Shown: positions 9,840 to 22,339 of the stretch, piece by piece
How positions within the stretch are numbered: the stretch's first letter is position 1
How the letters are laid out: the number at the start of each line of letters is the position of its first letter
Assembly: GCA_028023455.1 (NCBI GenBank)
Contig: JAQFVV010013383.1
Location: 1 to 64,000 of the forward strand
Length of the DNA stretch: 64,000 nt
Source: Epiperipatus broadwayi
Lineage: Eukaryota; Onychophora; Udeonychophora; Euonychophora; Peripatidae
Direction of reading: 5' to 3'
The notes under the pieces: generated by a model
Told to the model about the DNA's origin: nothing
Seen by the model: the letters and a program-made list of their open reading frames with translations, nothing else
Database searches by the model: none
Made by a program: the position numbers and the translations under genes

Positions 9840-12330
9840 ATTATTTCACTTATTATATATATACTTTAAATACAAACACTACCAACATGGTTTGGTGTAG
9901 TGATGGAGGAGGAGACTCTGGAACTCAAGATATTTGAATCATGGTACAACTGTCACTTCTGATGGTCGAATTTAGAGAGCAAACAAGGAAATTTCCATAA
10001 CTACTTTTTTGGATTACTTGTTTATATTTGGAAGCCCTAGTTCTATTTTCTAAATAAATTGTTAGTAGTTTAGATAGTAAAATGGAACATTAGGATGCTT
10101 ATTGAACAAAATAATGCCTCTATTATTCATACTTATACAGTCTTATAAAGAGCTGGATGTAGAACTATGAAGATTGCTACTATTTAAAGTTGATTCGATG
10201 AAAAATCCCATTAAGCTGAGCTTTGCTATGTATCAATTTATCAAACATATTTAATTTGAATTCAGACAGAATTATATCTTCATAAAGCTGTGTTAGATAT
10301 GCAAATTGTTGCCGAAAAAATCTAAATATATTTACTTAGAAACAATTAATTTACATATAAACATTTTGAATTTAATTAAACTTGAAAGCCAACTCACAAA
10401 TATGGAAAAAAATACTGTTCTAACCACAACATTTCTAATCCTAAAGTAGATTTTGGATCATCGAAAGATTCCAATTAAATTATTACATGAGATAAAGTTT
10501 AAAAATAAAAAATAATTTCATTCTGGAGAAAGTTTAGTGCTGTGGTAAATTGCCAAAATCTGGAATATACAGTCCTCACATCAACTCCAGTTCTGGTGGC
10601 AAACTTCTTACAAATTTCTAAAAATAAAGCCATCCAATTATTTAATAGACTCTTGCATCCTGCCCATCACCCTCTCTTTCCATATCCAATAGATACATAT
10701 AAAAACTATATATAATCTGATTTTGAGAATGTTTGCATTGATATCTAGTGTTTATTAATCACTCAGTTTTATGAAGAGTGAAATTTAGAGAAAAAAAAAT
10801 TCTGCTTTCTAACACAGATTAAACATAAGCTAGAGAAAATATGTATTGATGATTCATTAATAAGGAAACAATAATAATGATGAACAAGATTTCTACAGCT
10901 AATGTGTTCAGCAAGTAATAATCAAAATGGAGGGATCAAAATTTGCATTTTAAAAACAATACCAGTGACAAACAACAGTACTATTATTAATAGATTGAGG
11001 CTACCGAAAAAATAAATATGGATATATCTTTACAGCAGAAAGTAATGATGAGTATGTATCTTAATAAATATTTATTTGATAGACAAACCTAAACAATATG
11101 AATATTAATAGCATACAGAAATTAAACAAAAGTGGCAATACTTATCATAGTATAAGATTTTTATCATCCTACAGCATAAAAATCATAAACATATTCATGT
11201 ATTTGGTCTTTTTTTCTTTTACAGATCGATTTCTAGGATAGTAACTAGGAATAAATAACAGAATGTTGATATCAGTTCATAATACATGAAAAAAAATATC
11301 AGATACATTTGGATTTATAAAATAACAAGTTGTTTATAACATAAATATCTAATGCGGTTAAGTGCAAAACAGTAGACCTATTTAATGCATCAAAATAATC
11401 ACTTTTCAATAAAAATGGAGAAATAAAATCTAGTGAAGTCTAAAAGTATTGAAAAAAAACAAGACAACATTGCGAAAGCAATATACATAGAGTATAAAAT
11501 TAAAGACTTCATATAAGGTTTGATAGTTGATACTGTCACTTTTAGAATAGTTCTTATAGTATTTTATCTATACAAAAACATAGATGGAGAGGTACACAGC
11601 AAAATAAAGAAGATGTGGTCACAATTTAAGATGTTGCTAATGAGATAAAAGTTAAATAAAGATGACAATAACAAATCAATAAAAAAATAGTCATGTAATA
11701 ATGAAAGTAAGTGTATTGAATAAAAATAAAAATAAATAAAAAAGAATTCCAAGTGAGAGAAATTGGCTTATGCATTTTTGGAGTGAAAAATTAAAAACTG
11801 AAAGTATTGCAGAACTTTCTGCTAAATAACATGTAAAATGAAATTTCAATAAAAATACATAGTTGAGTAAAAGACTAAAATAATTGAATTAATGGTGGCA
11901 TCTGTTATTTAAATTCATGAGTATCTAGCTACTTCTTGATCTAAAAAAGTTGCATAGAAAGTAATACAATTGTGTGCTAGATAAAATTTCTTTAAACCAA
12001 ACAAAGAAAGCAACTGTAATATATAGTTTCATTAGTATGGTGAAGGGTTATCATTTTTATTAATATTTGCTTTTATTCTATGTGAAATAAAAATATATAA
12101 TCCTTGAACAGTATTGGAGCAAATTTTAAACTATTATTTCAAATAAAAAGCTAAAATTCCTTAGTAGATGTCAATGGAAATATCAACCCATCATATTGCA
12201 ATTGTCATGCAGTAATGGGTTCCGACTTTGGATGGACAGAGGGAGGAAAGAGAGTTAGAAAGAATATTTTTATAATTTTAGATATATCTGATTTTATGAT
12301 TACAAAAACTATTGCCTTTCCAAAAAAAAA
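9840..12330. other. AT-rich intron, nothing recognised
   Basis: No repeat-family match, ORF signature or RNA gene was recognised in this stretch. Confidence 0.55.
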
Positions 12331-12334
12331 AAAG

Positions 12335-13555
12335 ATAATGGAAATGAGTGCACAAATTATAGAACAATACCTCTATTATCTCACATATCAATGATTTTAC
12401 TCATAATATAAATAGAATACAGAAAAAAATAGGTGAAAATTTGGATGAAGATCAATGTGTTTTTAGATTTGGGAAAGAAACTTGAGAAGCAATAATGTCA
12501 TTAACAATTATATTGCAAAGAAGAGTTGAAATGAATAGGAAGACTTATGGGGCTTTTATTGAATTAGAGAAGGCTTTTTACAAAGTGTATTAAAAGTTAT
12601 TGTTTAGAATGATGATGAATCTAGGTTTTGATTGGAAAGAGTGATAGTTAATTTTAAATTTATATAAATGTCAAAATCCAAAAATAGTTATAATTACAAA
12701 ACTAATACTAATATAAGAAGAGATGTGTGGCAAGGTTGTGCATTATCACCCTACTTCTTCAATTCATTTATTGAGAATATAACAAGGATTACAAAAAACT
12801 AACTAAAGGAATTAAGATTAATGGTCAACAGATTCATTGCATTTGGTACACCATAGATATAGCATTATTTGCAGATTCAGAAAAATAAATGAATCAAATC
12901 CTTAAGACATTGAATATGTTTATATACAAGAGTGATAGTGGTAGACAAAAAGAGGATAAAAAGATCGATTGATGTATAGATAAATAATAAACCTTTAAAA
13001 CAAGTTAAGGAATTTTGTTACCTAGATAGTAAGATGTGTCTTATGATTATCTTGTTGTGATTAAAAGGAGAATAGTGTTAGTGAAACATGCTTTCCAAAA
13101 TAAAGTTTACAATCAAATACAAATATTGATACAAAAAATAGAATGAAATTAATTAAAACCTTTATCTGGAGTATAATGACTTACAGTTGTGAGACATGGA
13201 CCTTGAAAAAACAAGATTGAAAGAAATGGAAAAGTGGCTTTGGATAGGATTAACTAGAAAGAGTTGGATAAAAAAGAAGACCAATGATCAAATATTAATA
13301 GAACTTGAAATAAAGAGAGAACTATTAAATATGATATCAATGAAATAGATTACATTTTTGAGTCATATTTTATGACATGATAGATAGGTTTTCACAAAAT
13401 ATTTTGGAAAGTATAATTTTAGGAAGAAGACTGAAAGGCAGACCAAGAATATCCTATCTTTAAAATGCAATCAGTGAAATAGAATATTTTCCACATTAGG
13501 ATATGAAATCAATTGCTGAAGATAGAATGACATACTTGCACCAAGAAGACAGTGC
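12335..13555 (+). pseudogene. RTE-like LINE reverse transcriptase remnant
   Basis: Reading across frameshifts and stops shows the reverse transcriptase motif order: NYRTIPLLSH-like start, DEDQCVFRFGK, GAFIELEKAF (motif A, its catalytic Asp now Glu), a GCALSP motif B (RRDVWQGC), a ruined YADD box reading YTIDIAL, then KQVKEFCYLDSKM. The C-terminal part shows FLSHI and a proline/arginine-rich RPKRPRIS-type stretch. This encoded the RT of a non-LTR retrotransposon. Loss of the catalytic aspartates and many stops make it dead. Its 3' end abuts the tRNA-like unit at 13562. Confidence 0.75.
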
Positions 13556-13561
13556 TGTCAA

Positions 13562-13633
13562 GCATCGGTGACCTAGTGGTTAGCATAGCTGCCTTCTAAG
13601 CAGCAGGGCCAGGTTCGCTTCCTGGTCAACACT
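13562..13633 (+). repeat. tRNA-like repeat unit abutting LINE 3' end
   Basis: It has an A-box (TGACCTAGTGGTTAGCAT), an anticodon arm with loop CTTCTAA (TCT), and a perfect five-pair T-arm CCAGG-TTCGCTT-CCTGG with a B-box. The 5' flank CTGTCAAG is shared with the copy at 46166. The D-stem is broken as in the other copies. The unit joins directly to the end of the RTE-like remnant and is followed by an (AT)n run. Confidence 0.65.
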
Positions 13634-13637
13634 TTGA

Positions 13638-13662
13638 AATATATATATATATATATATATAA
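13638..13662. repeat. (AT)n microsatellite
   Basis: An uninterrupted TA/AT run. Comparable runs are at 5022-5042, 33449-33462, 36756-36772 and 54790-54807. Confidence 0.85.
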
Positions 13663-13679
13663 AACAAGACATTGCCTTT

Positions 13680-15268
13680 AGAAGCTGATCATGATGAGAT
13701 GTGATCATCAATATTCATATTTTTTTACTGGCCAATCTTCTATTTTTTCTCTTCATATATTACTTTCTTGGGCATTTTTTTGGAACATTGTTTACACTGA
13801 AATGCATAAATATGCACAGTATATATCTTCTACATTTTAAACATTAGTAGCAAAAATACAATAATAATATACTAACTATATATACATCTATTTATTAAAT
13901 GAATTATCCAACCTGTTTTTATAAGAGAATATTTTGGATTTTAAAACAGCATTACTAACATATTTAAATGATTCTGATCAAGGTGATTTCTTAGACAATT
14001 TTTTGTTTATTTTTAAGACTGGAAAGAATTGTTGCACATATATAATACATATTTTATAAATAAGTACAATTACAGCAATCTTAAAAAGTTCAATTAACTT
14101 ATTTTTGAAATTAGTCCAACTCTTCCACTTGATATAGTGTCGGAAGCATTACAAAAATCCACAACTGCATTTGTACAAAGCAATACCTAGATAGAAACAT
14201 ATATGTCAAGCTTCTTTTATTAGTCATTAGACACAAATATAGTGATTAGAAAAAGGGTAAATGGTAATCCATCTATATGACAAGCAGATTTTAATACTAC
14301 TCTAACACTATCCATCTTATTAGCTATCACATCAAATCTAATGTGAATGAAGTGGCTACTCTGTCATAACTTGTAAATAAATTGTTGTATTAGAAACCTT
14401 GGCATCCAAATGATATTGATTGTTGCAATGACTTTTTTTCACTATAGTTTGTGAATTTTTGTGCACAGTTTCCATCAGTTCCTTTCAGCGGGTTTTGGTT
14501 TTTGACTACAATTCATTCTGACAAGTTTCATTCTCGCATTTTTTTGTGTGTAAACACAATCATGTTACTTGTTAGAATTAATCAATATTACATTTTCACC
14601 AGTTTTTCTTCACACTTCCAGATCTTCAGATAATTGAGTATCTCCATTTTGACCCATTTCAAATTGATAAATCAAATATGTCTTCTCACAAGTTTTTAAA
14701 ATTATTATCAACTTCCTCCCAAATATTTTCTGCCGTGTATTTACAATTGTATCTGTTGAAATATATTTCTTTGGAGTGTATGCTCTAAATATATTTAAGA
14801 CAATTCAAGATGCAACTTGGACTGATTTCAAAAGTCAAGATAGTAATTTTGTGCTACCAATTTTATGTCATTCAGAAACATGTATGTAGAGAGCAAGAAA
14901 AAAGGTTTCTGCTTATTTTTAAATCTAATAGAATAAGTTTAAAATTATATTTTTTTAAATATTTCCAAATAAATCCAAAAATGTTACATGAATACTATGT
15001 ATTTTGATAAATAAAGTTAGGGTTGCTTATGTCAATGTGTTGTTTACTTTTCAAACAAATATTTCTGCAGAAATTAATCTCCATGAGTTAAAACTCAAAC
15101 ACAGAATTTTTCATTTAATATAGAGGAATATCTAAGACAATTATGAATGGAAAAATGATAGCCTCCACGTAAGCCCATTCTGCAAGAAACATGGTAAAAT
15201 GAAACTAATTGTGATGAAATGAAAAAGTATTTATTTTGATGAACTCATGATTAAATAAGTAATTAGCC

Positions 15269-15299
<31 letters not shown>

Positions 15300-17180
15300 G
15301 TAAATCATAAAGATCATCTGTAAATTCGGTCAGAACATAGATATTTATATGATTAAATTGTAGCTGAAAAATAAAAAAAGACTCAAGATAATTTACATAT
15401 AAGAGGAGTGTTTAATATATTGCCCATGAAAAAAAACCCAACATTTGTATCTATATTTACAAATGCATATAATTGAAATAAATTGAGATACTGCCAAATC
15501 TCTCAGCGCTCGTTACAATACTTATCCGACAGCCAATCTGTGCAAATAACAACCAAATCAAAATACATGACAAAGATTTTATGAGAAAAGGGCAGCCACC
15601 CTTTTCTCTATTTTCTTTTTATATATCTAAGCCAGTCGTACTATCTGTGCTTCACAAATTAAATGCATATAATTGTGATTCTATATTTTTACAGCTTCCT
15701 ATTAATTCTTAATAGTATAAAATTAAATATGTGTAAGCATAAACAAATAACTGTCCACCTCCCACATATAATAAAAGTATATTAATACTATTAGGCAGTT
15801 AAAGATGAAAAATGCGATAGAGGTTAAGAAGTTAAAGAAAATAATTAATAGTTGTAAACAAATTCTTATTAAGTGCATGGTTAGCACATAAATACATATA
15901 AAGCTTTAACCATAATACTATGTGCCTTGAGTGCTTAATTTTACCATGAGAGGGACCTCTACAAATATTAACATAAGATTATGACTCTATAAAGATAAGA
16001 GTGTCTGTCTTATCTTTAACCTACTTTCTAATAATTATTGGGGTGTTAGTAAATTTAATGTGCATTCTTGTTCATTATCTATACTTGGGTACATTATCTT
16101 TTTTCCCCTTAAAAATATGGCATCAATTTGACAATGCATGTAAACTCTTACTATATATATAAACTAGTAAAAAAAATTGCCATTTAAAGAATAAAAGAAA
16201 CTATGATGCTGAATTATAAGATTTAATTAACAAACCATACAAAATCAATTGATAAGTCTCAGTCAAAAAACCCAAAAACTTCATGTTTAAATAACCAAAA
16301 ACTTGGAATAAAAAAAGATATTCATTCAAGTATTTCTATGGGTTTTTTTAAATTTAAAATTTGCTTAATTTCATTCTTTACTTGAATAATTTTGAGTGGT
16401 AAATTAAATGATACTTAAATATGTACCAAATTAAGATTAGTTCTCATTGCACAATGAATTAAAATTAATTTTATAATTTAAATAGTAATAGGCTACATTT
16501 ATTGAGAGTAGCATATAAAAACATTATTATACTTAGAAACATATCTAGATTAAAGTATTATGTACATAGGTATTCATAATAAAGCACACACACACACACA
16601 AAAAAAAAAAAGTGAACTAAGATGCTTTACTGTCATATTATCCAATAATAGTGATTAAATATTTTTGTTGTTAAAAAAGATGGCCAATTGTTCATAAGTT
16701 CACAATTGTTATATACATGTGATTAGCAATATCATGAGAGAATATTGTTTGCATGCTGTTTACTCCCAATTTTTACATTACTAGACGGTAGAAAACCAAC
16801 ATGTACCACATATATATGTGGCTACTCACTTAACCACATGGATAGTGTGTGGTGTCATACAAAGACTGAAAATAATACAAATATATTTATTTGTATATAA
16901 ATTAATTCACATATCAGATTCAAGCAATAAGATTTCTAAACATTTAACAAAATTAAGCTAATAATAGGTATAGTGTATGTGATGTGTCAAGTGTTCAAAT
17001 CTCAAGTGAATGTGACAGAGATAAGTATGTTTTTTTTTAGATGACAATTTATAATCATTAGTTTAAATCTGCTTTGGGTGTGCTAAAAATAGCATCTCTA
17101 AGTGGCTACATATCTAGTGTGTCCTTGTAAAAAGATAACTGGTGTAAATTTAAAACACAAAGTATTATTTATGTTTTATT
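13680..17180. other. AT-rich intron, little recognised
   Basis: Only a poly-T/poly-A block at 15269-15299 and the small hairpin at 15583 stand out. A stretch at 14100-14760 is less AT-rich and may be decayed coding DNA, but no family could be assigned. Confidence 0.5.
15583..15608. repeat. Perfect 10-bp hairpin
   Basis: GAGAAAAGGG and CCCTTTTCTC flank a 6-nt loop, a perfect inverted repeat. Function unknown. Confidence 0.8.
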
Positions 17181-17189
17181 TTTCTTGTT

Positions 17190-18335
17190 GATTACTCAAA
17201 ATAGTCTCTCTGTGACTCAATAAATCTCTTGAACTGATTGTAAAACTGTTTAAAGCAATTACTGAACGCCTGAACCAGAATCACCCGTAGAAACTTTTTT
17301 ACGTTTCTGGATGTCCTGAGATTAAAACATGGTATGCTCTTTTCATGACTAACTTTAATTTTAGAAATAGCCAATAGCCAAAAGTCAGTAGAAACCTAAA
17401 TCAGTAGAATAATGTAGATGCCCAAACATGACAATGCCATTTTTAAATCAAAAAATCATGCACAATCTAGGAACAATGATGTAATGTGTTATCATGCACA
17501 AGAATCTTGCTTGAGATATTTAGGTAAATTATGAAAAAGCCTGGTTCGCAAACAATTCAAAACAACCATATACTAGTTAGTGTTTACTGGCTGACAGCTA
17601 AGCATATATTTAAAGGAAATAATGGTTTTAAAATAATATTTATATTATAAGGACTTGAACTTATACTTTCAAGGTCCCTACAACTATGCGTTCCATCTTT
17701 TACAACTGATACACATAACCACATACGTGTTTATGTGTATCAGTTGTATAAGATGGAGTGCATAGCTGTAGGGAGTCTTGAAAGTCTGAATTCAAGTCCT
17801 TATGATTACATTAAGTTTAATATAGACAATATACTCATATTTGAATATTATATACATTGGACAATGTTTATGAATTAGCTCTTTTGCATTCACATTTTGT
17901 TTCCTGCTTCTGATGCTTTCCATGCTGCTTAGTCGATAGCTCATTTTGGAAACACCATATCCATAATGTTTGACAAGAATTCTAAATATATAATTATGTG
18001 ATTTTACATATTTCTTTAAATCTACACTCTGGCATCTTTTTGATCAACTATGACCAGTAAGACACAAAACTTTCCATTTTTTTTAAAGATCTTCTGTTAA
18101 AGTGTGTTTGACATTGGTTTTGAAAATGCCAGTGAGTTATTCTATCTGTCTGACAGACCCATTGGCAACTTTTTGCAAGGTTTATTCATTTCCAGCCGTT
18201 TTAGATGTGACTGACCATGGATTGATCATCTTCAATACTCTCCCTTTCACCCCAAAATCTTGCAAACTGAAAATATTCCTGCACCTTATGGCTTCACTAC
18301 CACCCACTTTTGACTCATTTCAAATGTTTCATTAG
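17190..18335 (-). pseudogene. mariner transposase pseudogene
   Basis: On the minus strand the N-terminal helix-turn-helix region survives as a GVKGRVLKMINPWSVTSKT segment and a later GSVRQIE-LTGI...LTEDL segment (18080-18310). The catalytic part survives as a V-HDNT...VHDFLI segment, and DFWLLAISKIK for the DFFLFPKLK-type motif (17330-17530). The C-terminus is AFSNCFKQFYNQFKRFIESQ then RDYFE (17192-17374), matching mariner ends. Mariners are TA-targeting cut-and-paste DNA transposases. Multiple stops and frameshifts are present, and a palindrome (17645-17815) has inserted in the middle. Confidence 0.75.
17645..17815. repeat. Palindrome nested in mariner, family W relative
   Basis: The two halves are inverted copies: aaggacttgaacttatactt against gaattcaagtcctt, and ccatctttta.aactgatacacataa against ttatgtgtatcagttgta.aagatgg. 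The sequence resembles the outer halves of the 4.9-kb and 53.5-kb foldbacks, but the hammerhead core is deleted. It splits the mariner remnant, so it is younger than that insertion. Confidence 0.8.
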
Positions 18336-18339
18336 GAAG

Positions 18340-19430
18340 TTTGTCCAATTTATAACAAATTTAAATGTTAGCCACATTGTTCAAATGTAGATTTTTTTAT
18401 ATAAAGGTATAAAACATAGTCATAATTCATGGTTCAAACACACTAGCACCTTAAAATTTGTGATAAACAGATAAACTAAGTCATTGTGTAACAAATGCAT
18501 TGATTTAAAATTAATGCTGTGGCCAATTACAGAGGAACACACTGTGTATATATTATATTTTTAACCTCATTTCACCAGTTAAAGTGCAGCACTTATGTTA
18601 AAAAGAATAATATATAAATCGTATTGTTTGTATGAAAATAATGTACATCAATAAATTAAAATAAATGAAATTACTAACAAAAAACATTTTAAAAAATTAA
18701 AAAAAGATTATATAAAATAAAAAGGAAGTTAAAATATGATTTTGGAAATTCTATAAAAACTGAATGATAGCTTTAAGCAATATAAAATAAAAATCAATAA
18801 AAGCATTATACATCTGCACTACAAAATCATTTGAAGCGGTATCAAATTATTTAAGTATTAAAAAATTGATTGAGAGCCTCTTCCTAAATTCAAGATCTCC
18901 AATAGCGGTCTTTAAATTAAAAATAAAATATTAGTTTATTTCTAAAAAGTATACTAGTCCATTTAATAATTAGAAAAATAAGATTATAAAAAATCAATAA
19001 GGCTAAAATCCATATATATATATTATATGCATTTTCAAAAAGCCAAACTTATATAAAAAATGTTAAGGTTGAAAACAAACGGCTTAAACTTGTTTATTAT
19101 ATTTGTAGGTTTGTAACAAAATTAAAAAAAAAAAAAACAATCCATAAGTTCTTCATCTAGCTAGATATCATTGAGTTTTCTATTATAAAAGAGCGACTTT
19201 AATGGATAGGGCATTTGAAGAGATCTTAAATATGATTTTTATGGAAAGACAGAAACTGTTTGTGTTATAAATATTATTTCAGAGATGGCCCAAAGATTTT
19301 CAATATTAATTGCACATCTTAGAATTCAGTGAAAATCTACAGTTGACTAATCTGACAGAATTAATACTGACAATATTTTAAATGTAATTATGATTAACTT
19401 AATGCAAACAGCTATATCATTTTTAACTGT
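18340..19430. other. AT-rich intron, nothing recognised
   Basis: No protein signature, repeat partner or RNA gene was recognised. Confidence 0.55.
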
Positions 19431-20227
19431 TAGTGATCCACTGCAAGATAAAGGGTCTCTCCAAGTTTAATTCAGTCCCCCTGATCCATAGCTCTTTTTT
19501 CCACAAACATCATTACTTCACCCATCCATTTCACAACTGGTCACTTTCTAGGTCCTTTATAATCTATTGGAAATCAATTTAACACTTCAATTGTCCATCT
19601 ATTATTATCTTTTCTACAAATATAAAAAATTCAGTTCCAATTCAGTTATTTTTTTCAATGACATCAATTATACCTGTTTGTCTTCTAATCTATCTGTTTT
19701 GTTTTCAATCTCTTATTATCCAATAGCATACATGTCTCTAAACTTTGGTGTAGTCTCTGGATTGTTCTTCTGTTAAGTATCCATGTCTCAGATCCATAAG
19801 TAAAACAGATCTATTAAACATCTTCCTTTTCAAAATCATAAGCACATTTCCTTTTAGTATTAAGTTATTAAAAGCAGTCTATTTGAGTTTAATTCTATGA
19901 TTAATTTCATTCATTATGTTTCCATCTGTATTAATAATCTAACCAAGATATTTGTAGTTGTTAACTTATTCTAATTCAGGGTTATCAAACTTTATTTTGT
20001 TTATCTGTAAAATCCATAAAACAATAGACTTTTTAGCATTTATCTTTAATCCTAGTTTCAAACTTCCATCTGACAACCATTGCAACATTTCCTGAAACTT
20101 TGAAGTATTATTTGCAAAACAACAACAACAACTATATCATCTGCAAAATCTAAATGGTTTAAATAATTTCCATTTATTTTTACTCTTAATCTTTCTTATT
20201 GCATTGCCAAATGTATATCATATAACA

Positions 20228-20507
20228 CTAAATCCTTCATGCACTTTACTACTGTTGCACAATACTTTATTTACCACCCTATTTTACAGTTTCAATTGCC
20301 CCAGCAATCTTCTTCAGTACTTTTATATCTCTTAACTTCAAATGCTAAATTCAAATTTTAATGGCAAATTTTTAAAATTTGAATTTAGCAGTTGAAGTTA
20401 GAAGATATAAAAGTTCTGAAGAAGATTGCTGGGGCAATTGAAACTGTAAAAGAGGATGGTAAATAAAGCATTGTGTAACAGTAGTAAAGTGCATGGATGA
20501 TGTAGTA
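20228..20507. mobile_element. Foldback MITE inside RTE LINE
   Basis: The arms 20228-20362 and 20370-20507 are near-perfect inverted copies, for example caattgccccagcaatcttc against gaagattgctggggcaattg, with termini CACTAAATCC.TCATGCA / TACTACATCATCCATGCA. No coding capacity. A single terminus of the same family is at 46201-46259. The superfamily is undetermined. Confidence 0.85.
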
Positions 20508-21061
20508 TTATATATTTTTATTCCCATAGCTTCCCATTTTAATCCACAAAACACTTCTTGCAAAACTGCTGTAAAAAGTTTAAGAGATATAGAATCACTC
20601 TGATAAATACTTTCTCAAAGTTAATTTTATTAATATAACCTTATAATCTAATCATTAACATTACATTTTGATAAATGTTTTTCAGAATATGACAATATCC
20701 TGCATCTGTATCTTAAATGATCCAATCCCTTAATCACTGAAGAAATGCAAGGATTAAATGTCTTTTCATAATCTTAAATCTCATGTGTAGTGACAACTCA
20801 TACTCATTAATTAGTTTTTACCTATAACTTCTCTCAACACTTGGATATGATCCATTGTGTTAAAACAAGTTTTAAATCCAGTTTATTCTTTTGGTTGGTT
20901 TAAATCCAATGTTCACTGCAGATAAATTGTAATTATCTTGGGACAAAATTATATAAAAACTAATAAAAGACTGATAGGTCTGTAATTTATATTTTCTTCA
21001 ATACTTTCTTAAATATCAATATTATTACTGAATTCTTCTAATCATTTAGTAAATCTTTATT

Positions 21062-21373
21062 AACCAATAAACATCACATGACCACCACTTCTTATGCTTG
21101 TGTATAACTGTTGTTAAAACAGGCAAAACTCACTATACGTATTGCCATACACAGCAAGCTAGAGTAATCAATGGATTCCAGAAGGCTTGTGCATAAAATC
21201 CCCATCTAGTGCCTACTCATCCAATATCTCCAGACTACTTCGTCAGAAACTAGTCTGGGGATATTGGATGAGTAGGCACTAGATGGGGATTTTATGCACA
21301 AGCCTTCTGGAATCCATTGATTACTCTAGCTTGCTGTGTGTGGCAATACATATAATGAGTTTTGCCTGTTTTA
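21062..21373 (+). mobile_element. Family X foldback insertion with target duplication
   Basis: The LINE sequence aaatctttatta is repeated on both sides (left copy around 21050-21061, right copy from 21374). The insertion starts with the family X 5' head (CCAATAAACATCACATGA), then an inverted family X 3' part (AAAACAGGCAAAACTC...), and after a short centre the same part in direct orientation ending GAGTTTTGCCTGTTTT. The two halves (about 21115-21240 and 21245-21372) are almost perfectly complementary. The hammerhead core at the junction is deleted. Confidence 0.85.
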
Positions 21374-22086
21374 AATCTTTATTACTTAGACATTGGGTAT
21401 ATAACTTTGCTAACAGTTTTTCTATTTTCTCCACTTGCTTTTTTTTTTTTTTTTTGAGGTAATGACTATAATTCCAACTTTTTTGAAATATTTCTCATGT
21501 CTCAATTCTTTTAAAATGCTAGGCAATTCAAAAGATAAAACAATTATTGGTCTTTAATACAGTACATACAATTTTTTATGAAACTTTCTCACACATTTCA
21601 TGATGTCATCTTACTGCATACATAATTTTCTTTCCAATAGTAAGATGTTTTATATGTTTGAGATTTTTATTCTATTTTATAGCTTTGTTTTCTAATTCAC
21701 AATTATATTTTGTCGTATCATTATTAGGTAATTATTTTTTGTATCATTTCATAAAATTCTAGATAATCAATTATTCTCAATGTATCATTTTTATATATGT
21801 TCATATTCCTTCTTTTCTTCATACATTGTCTTTTCTATTTAATGGTAAATTATTGTTTTATGTATCAGTTGTCTATATTGCAGTTCTTAATAGTGTATCA
21901 ATTATCTTCTTTTGGATATCAGTTAAATTTAGAATCATCTTCGAAATATTCAAAGTCTGTTGATACTTCAAAACAATTAGGAATATTAACTGTTAATACT
22001 GCTTATCTTAATAATATTTAGCTTTCTATTAACATGTATCATAAAGATTACTTACTATGTTAAACCTATTAAGAACATTACATTCT

Positions 22087-22339
22087 AAACAGGCAAAATT
22101 CTCCATACAACAGTACCACTCAGTGCAAGCCTGAGTAATCAATGGATGCCAGAAGGCTTGTGCATAAAATCCCTATCTAGTACCTATTCATCCAATATTC
22201 CCAGATTAGTTTCTGGCTTGTGGCCTTCATCAGTGAGGAGCCTTGGATCTGAAAGCACCATTAATTACTCTGGCTTGTACTACGTGGCATTACTATATGG
22301 AGAGTTTTGCCTGTTTTAATAACAATTATGAGAAAGCAT
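22087..22339 (-). mobile_element. Family X short retroposed element, 5' truncated
   Basis: Flanked by the 13-bp duplication aacattacattct (22074-22086) / aacattacaatct (22340-22352). Minus-strand sense runs from a truncated 5' head through an inverted copy of the 3' end to the hammerhead, ending at the family 3' terminus. The missing head sequence at its right side fits 5' truncation during target-primed reverse transcription. Confidence 0.8.
22198..22239 (-). ncRNA. Hammerhead motif, family X
   Basis: The core CTGATGA, stem-loop II with GGC/GCC, and GAAAC are intact. Stem III has one C-A mismatch and stem I only four pairs before a mismatch. Activity is therefore doubtful in this copy. Confidence 0.6.

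Larger units (their letters stand above)
19432..21600 (-). pseudogene. RTE-clade LINE, interrupted by two foldbacks
   Basis: In minus-strand order from about 21600 a pre-RT segment, NYRPISLL-like (near 20990), a GFK...NTMDHIQVLREV segment, KINFEKVFIRV, LQEVFCGLKWEAMGIKI (20510-20560), RFADDIVVV-like (near 20130), SLKLGLKINAKKS, and KFDNPELE...NYKYLG are visible across frames. Then comes the family's 3' end at 19432. Order and motifs fit an RTE-clade reverse transcriptase. Two other elements split it: a foldback at 20228-20507 and the family X insertion at 21062-21373 with duplicated LINE sequence on both sides. It is decayed by stops and frameshifts. Confidence 0.75.
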
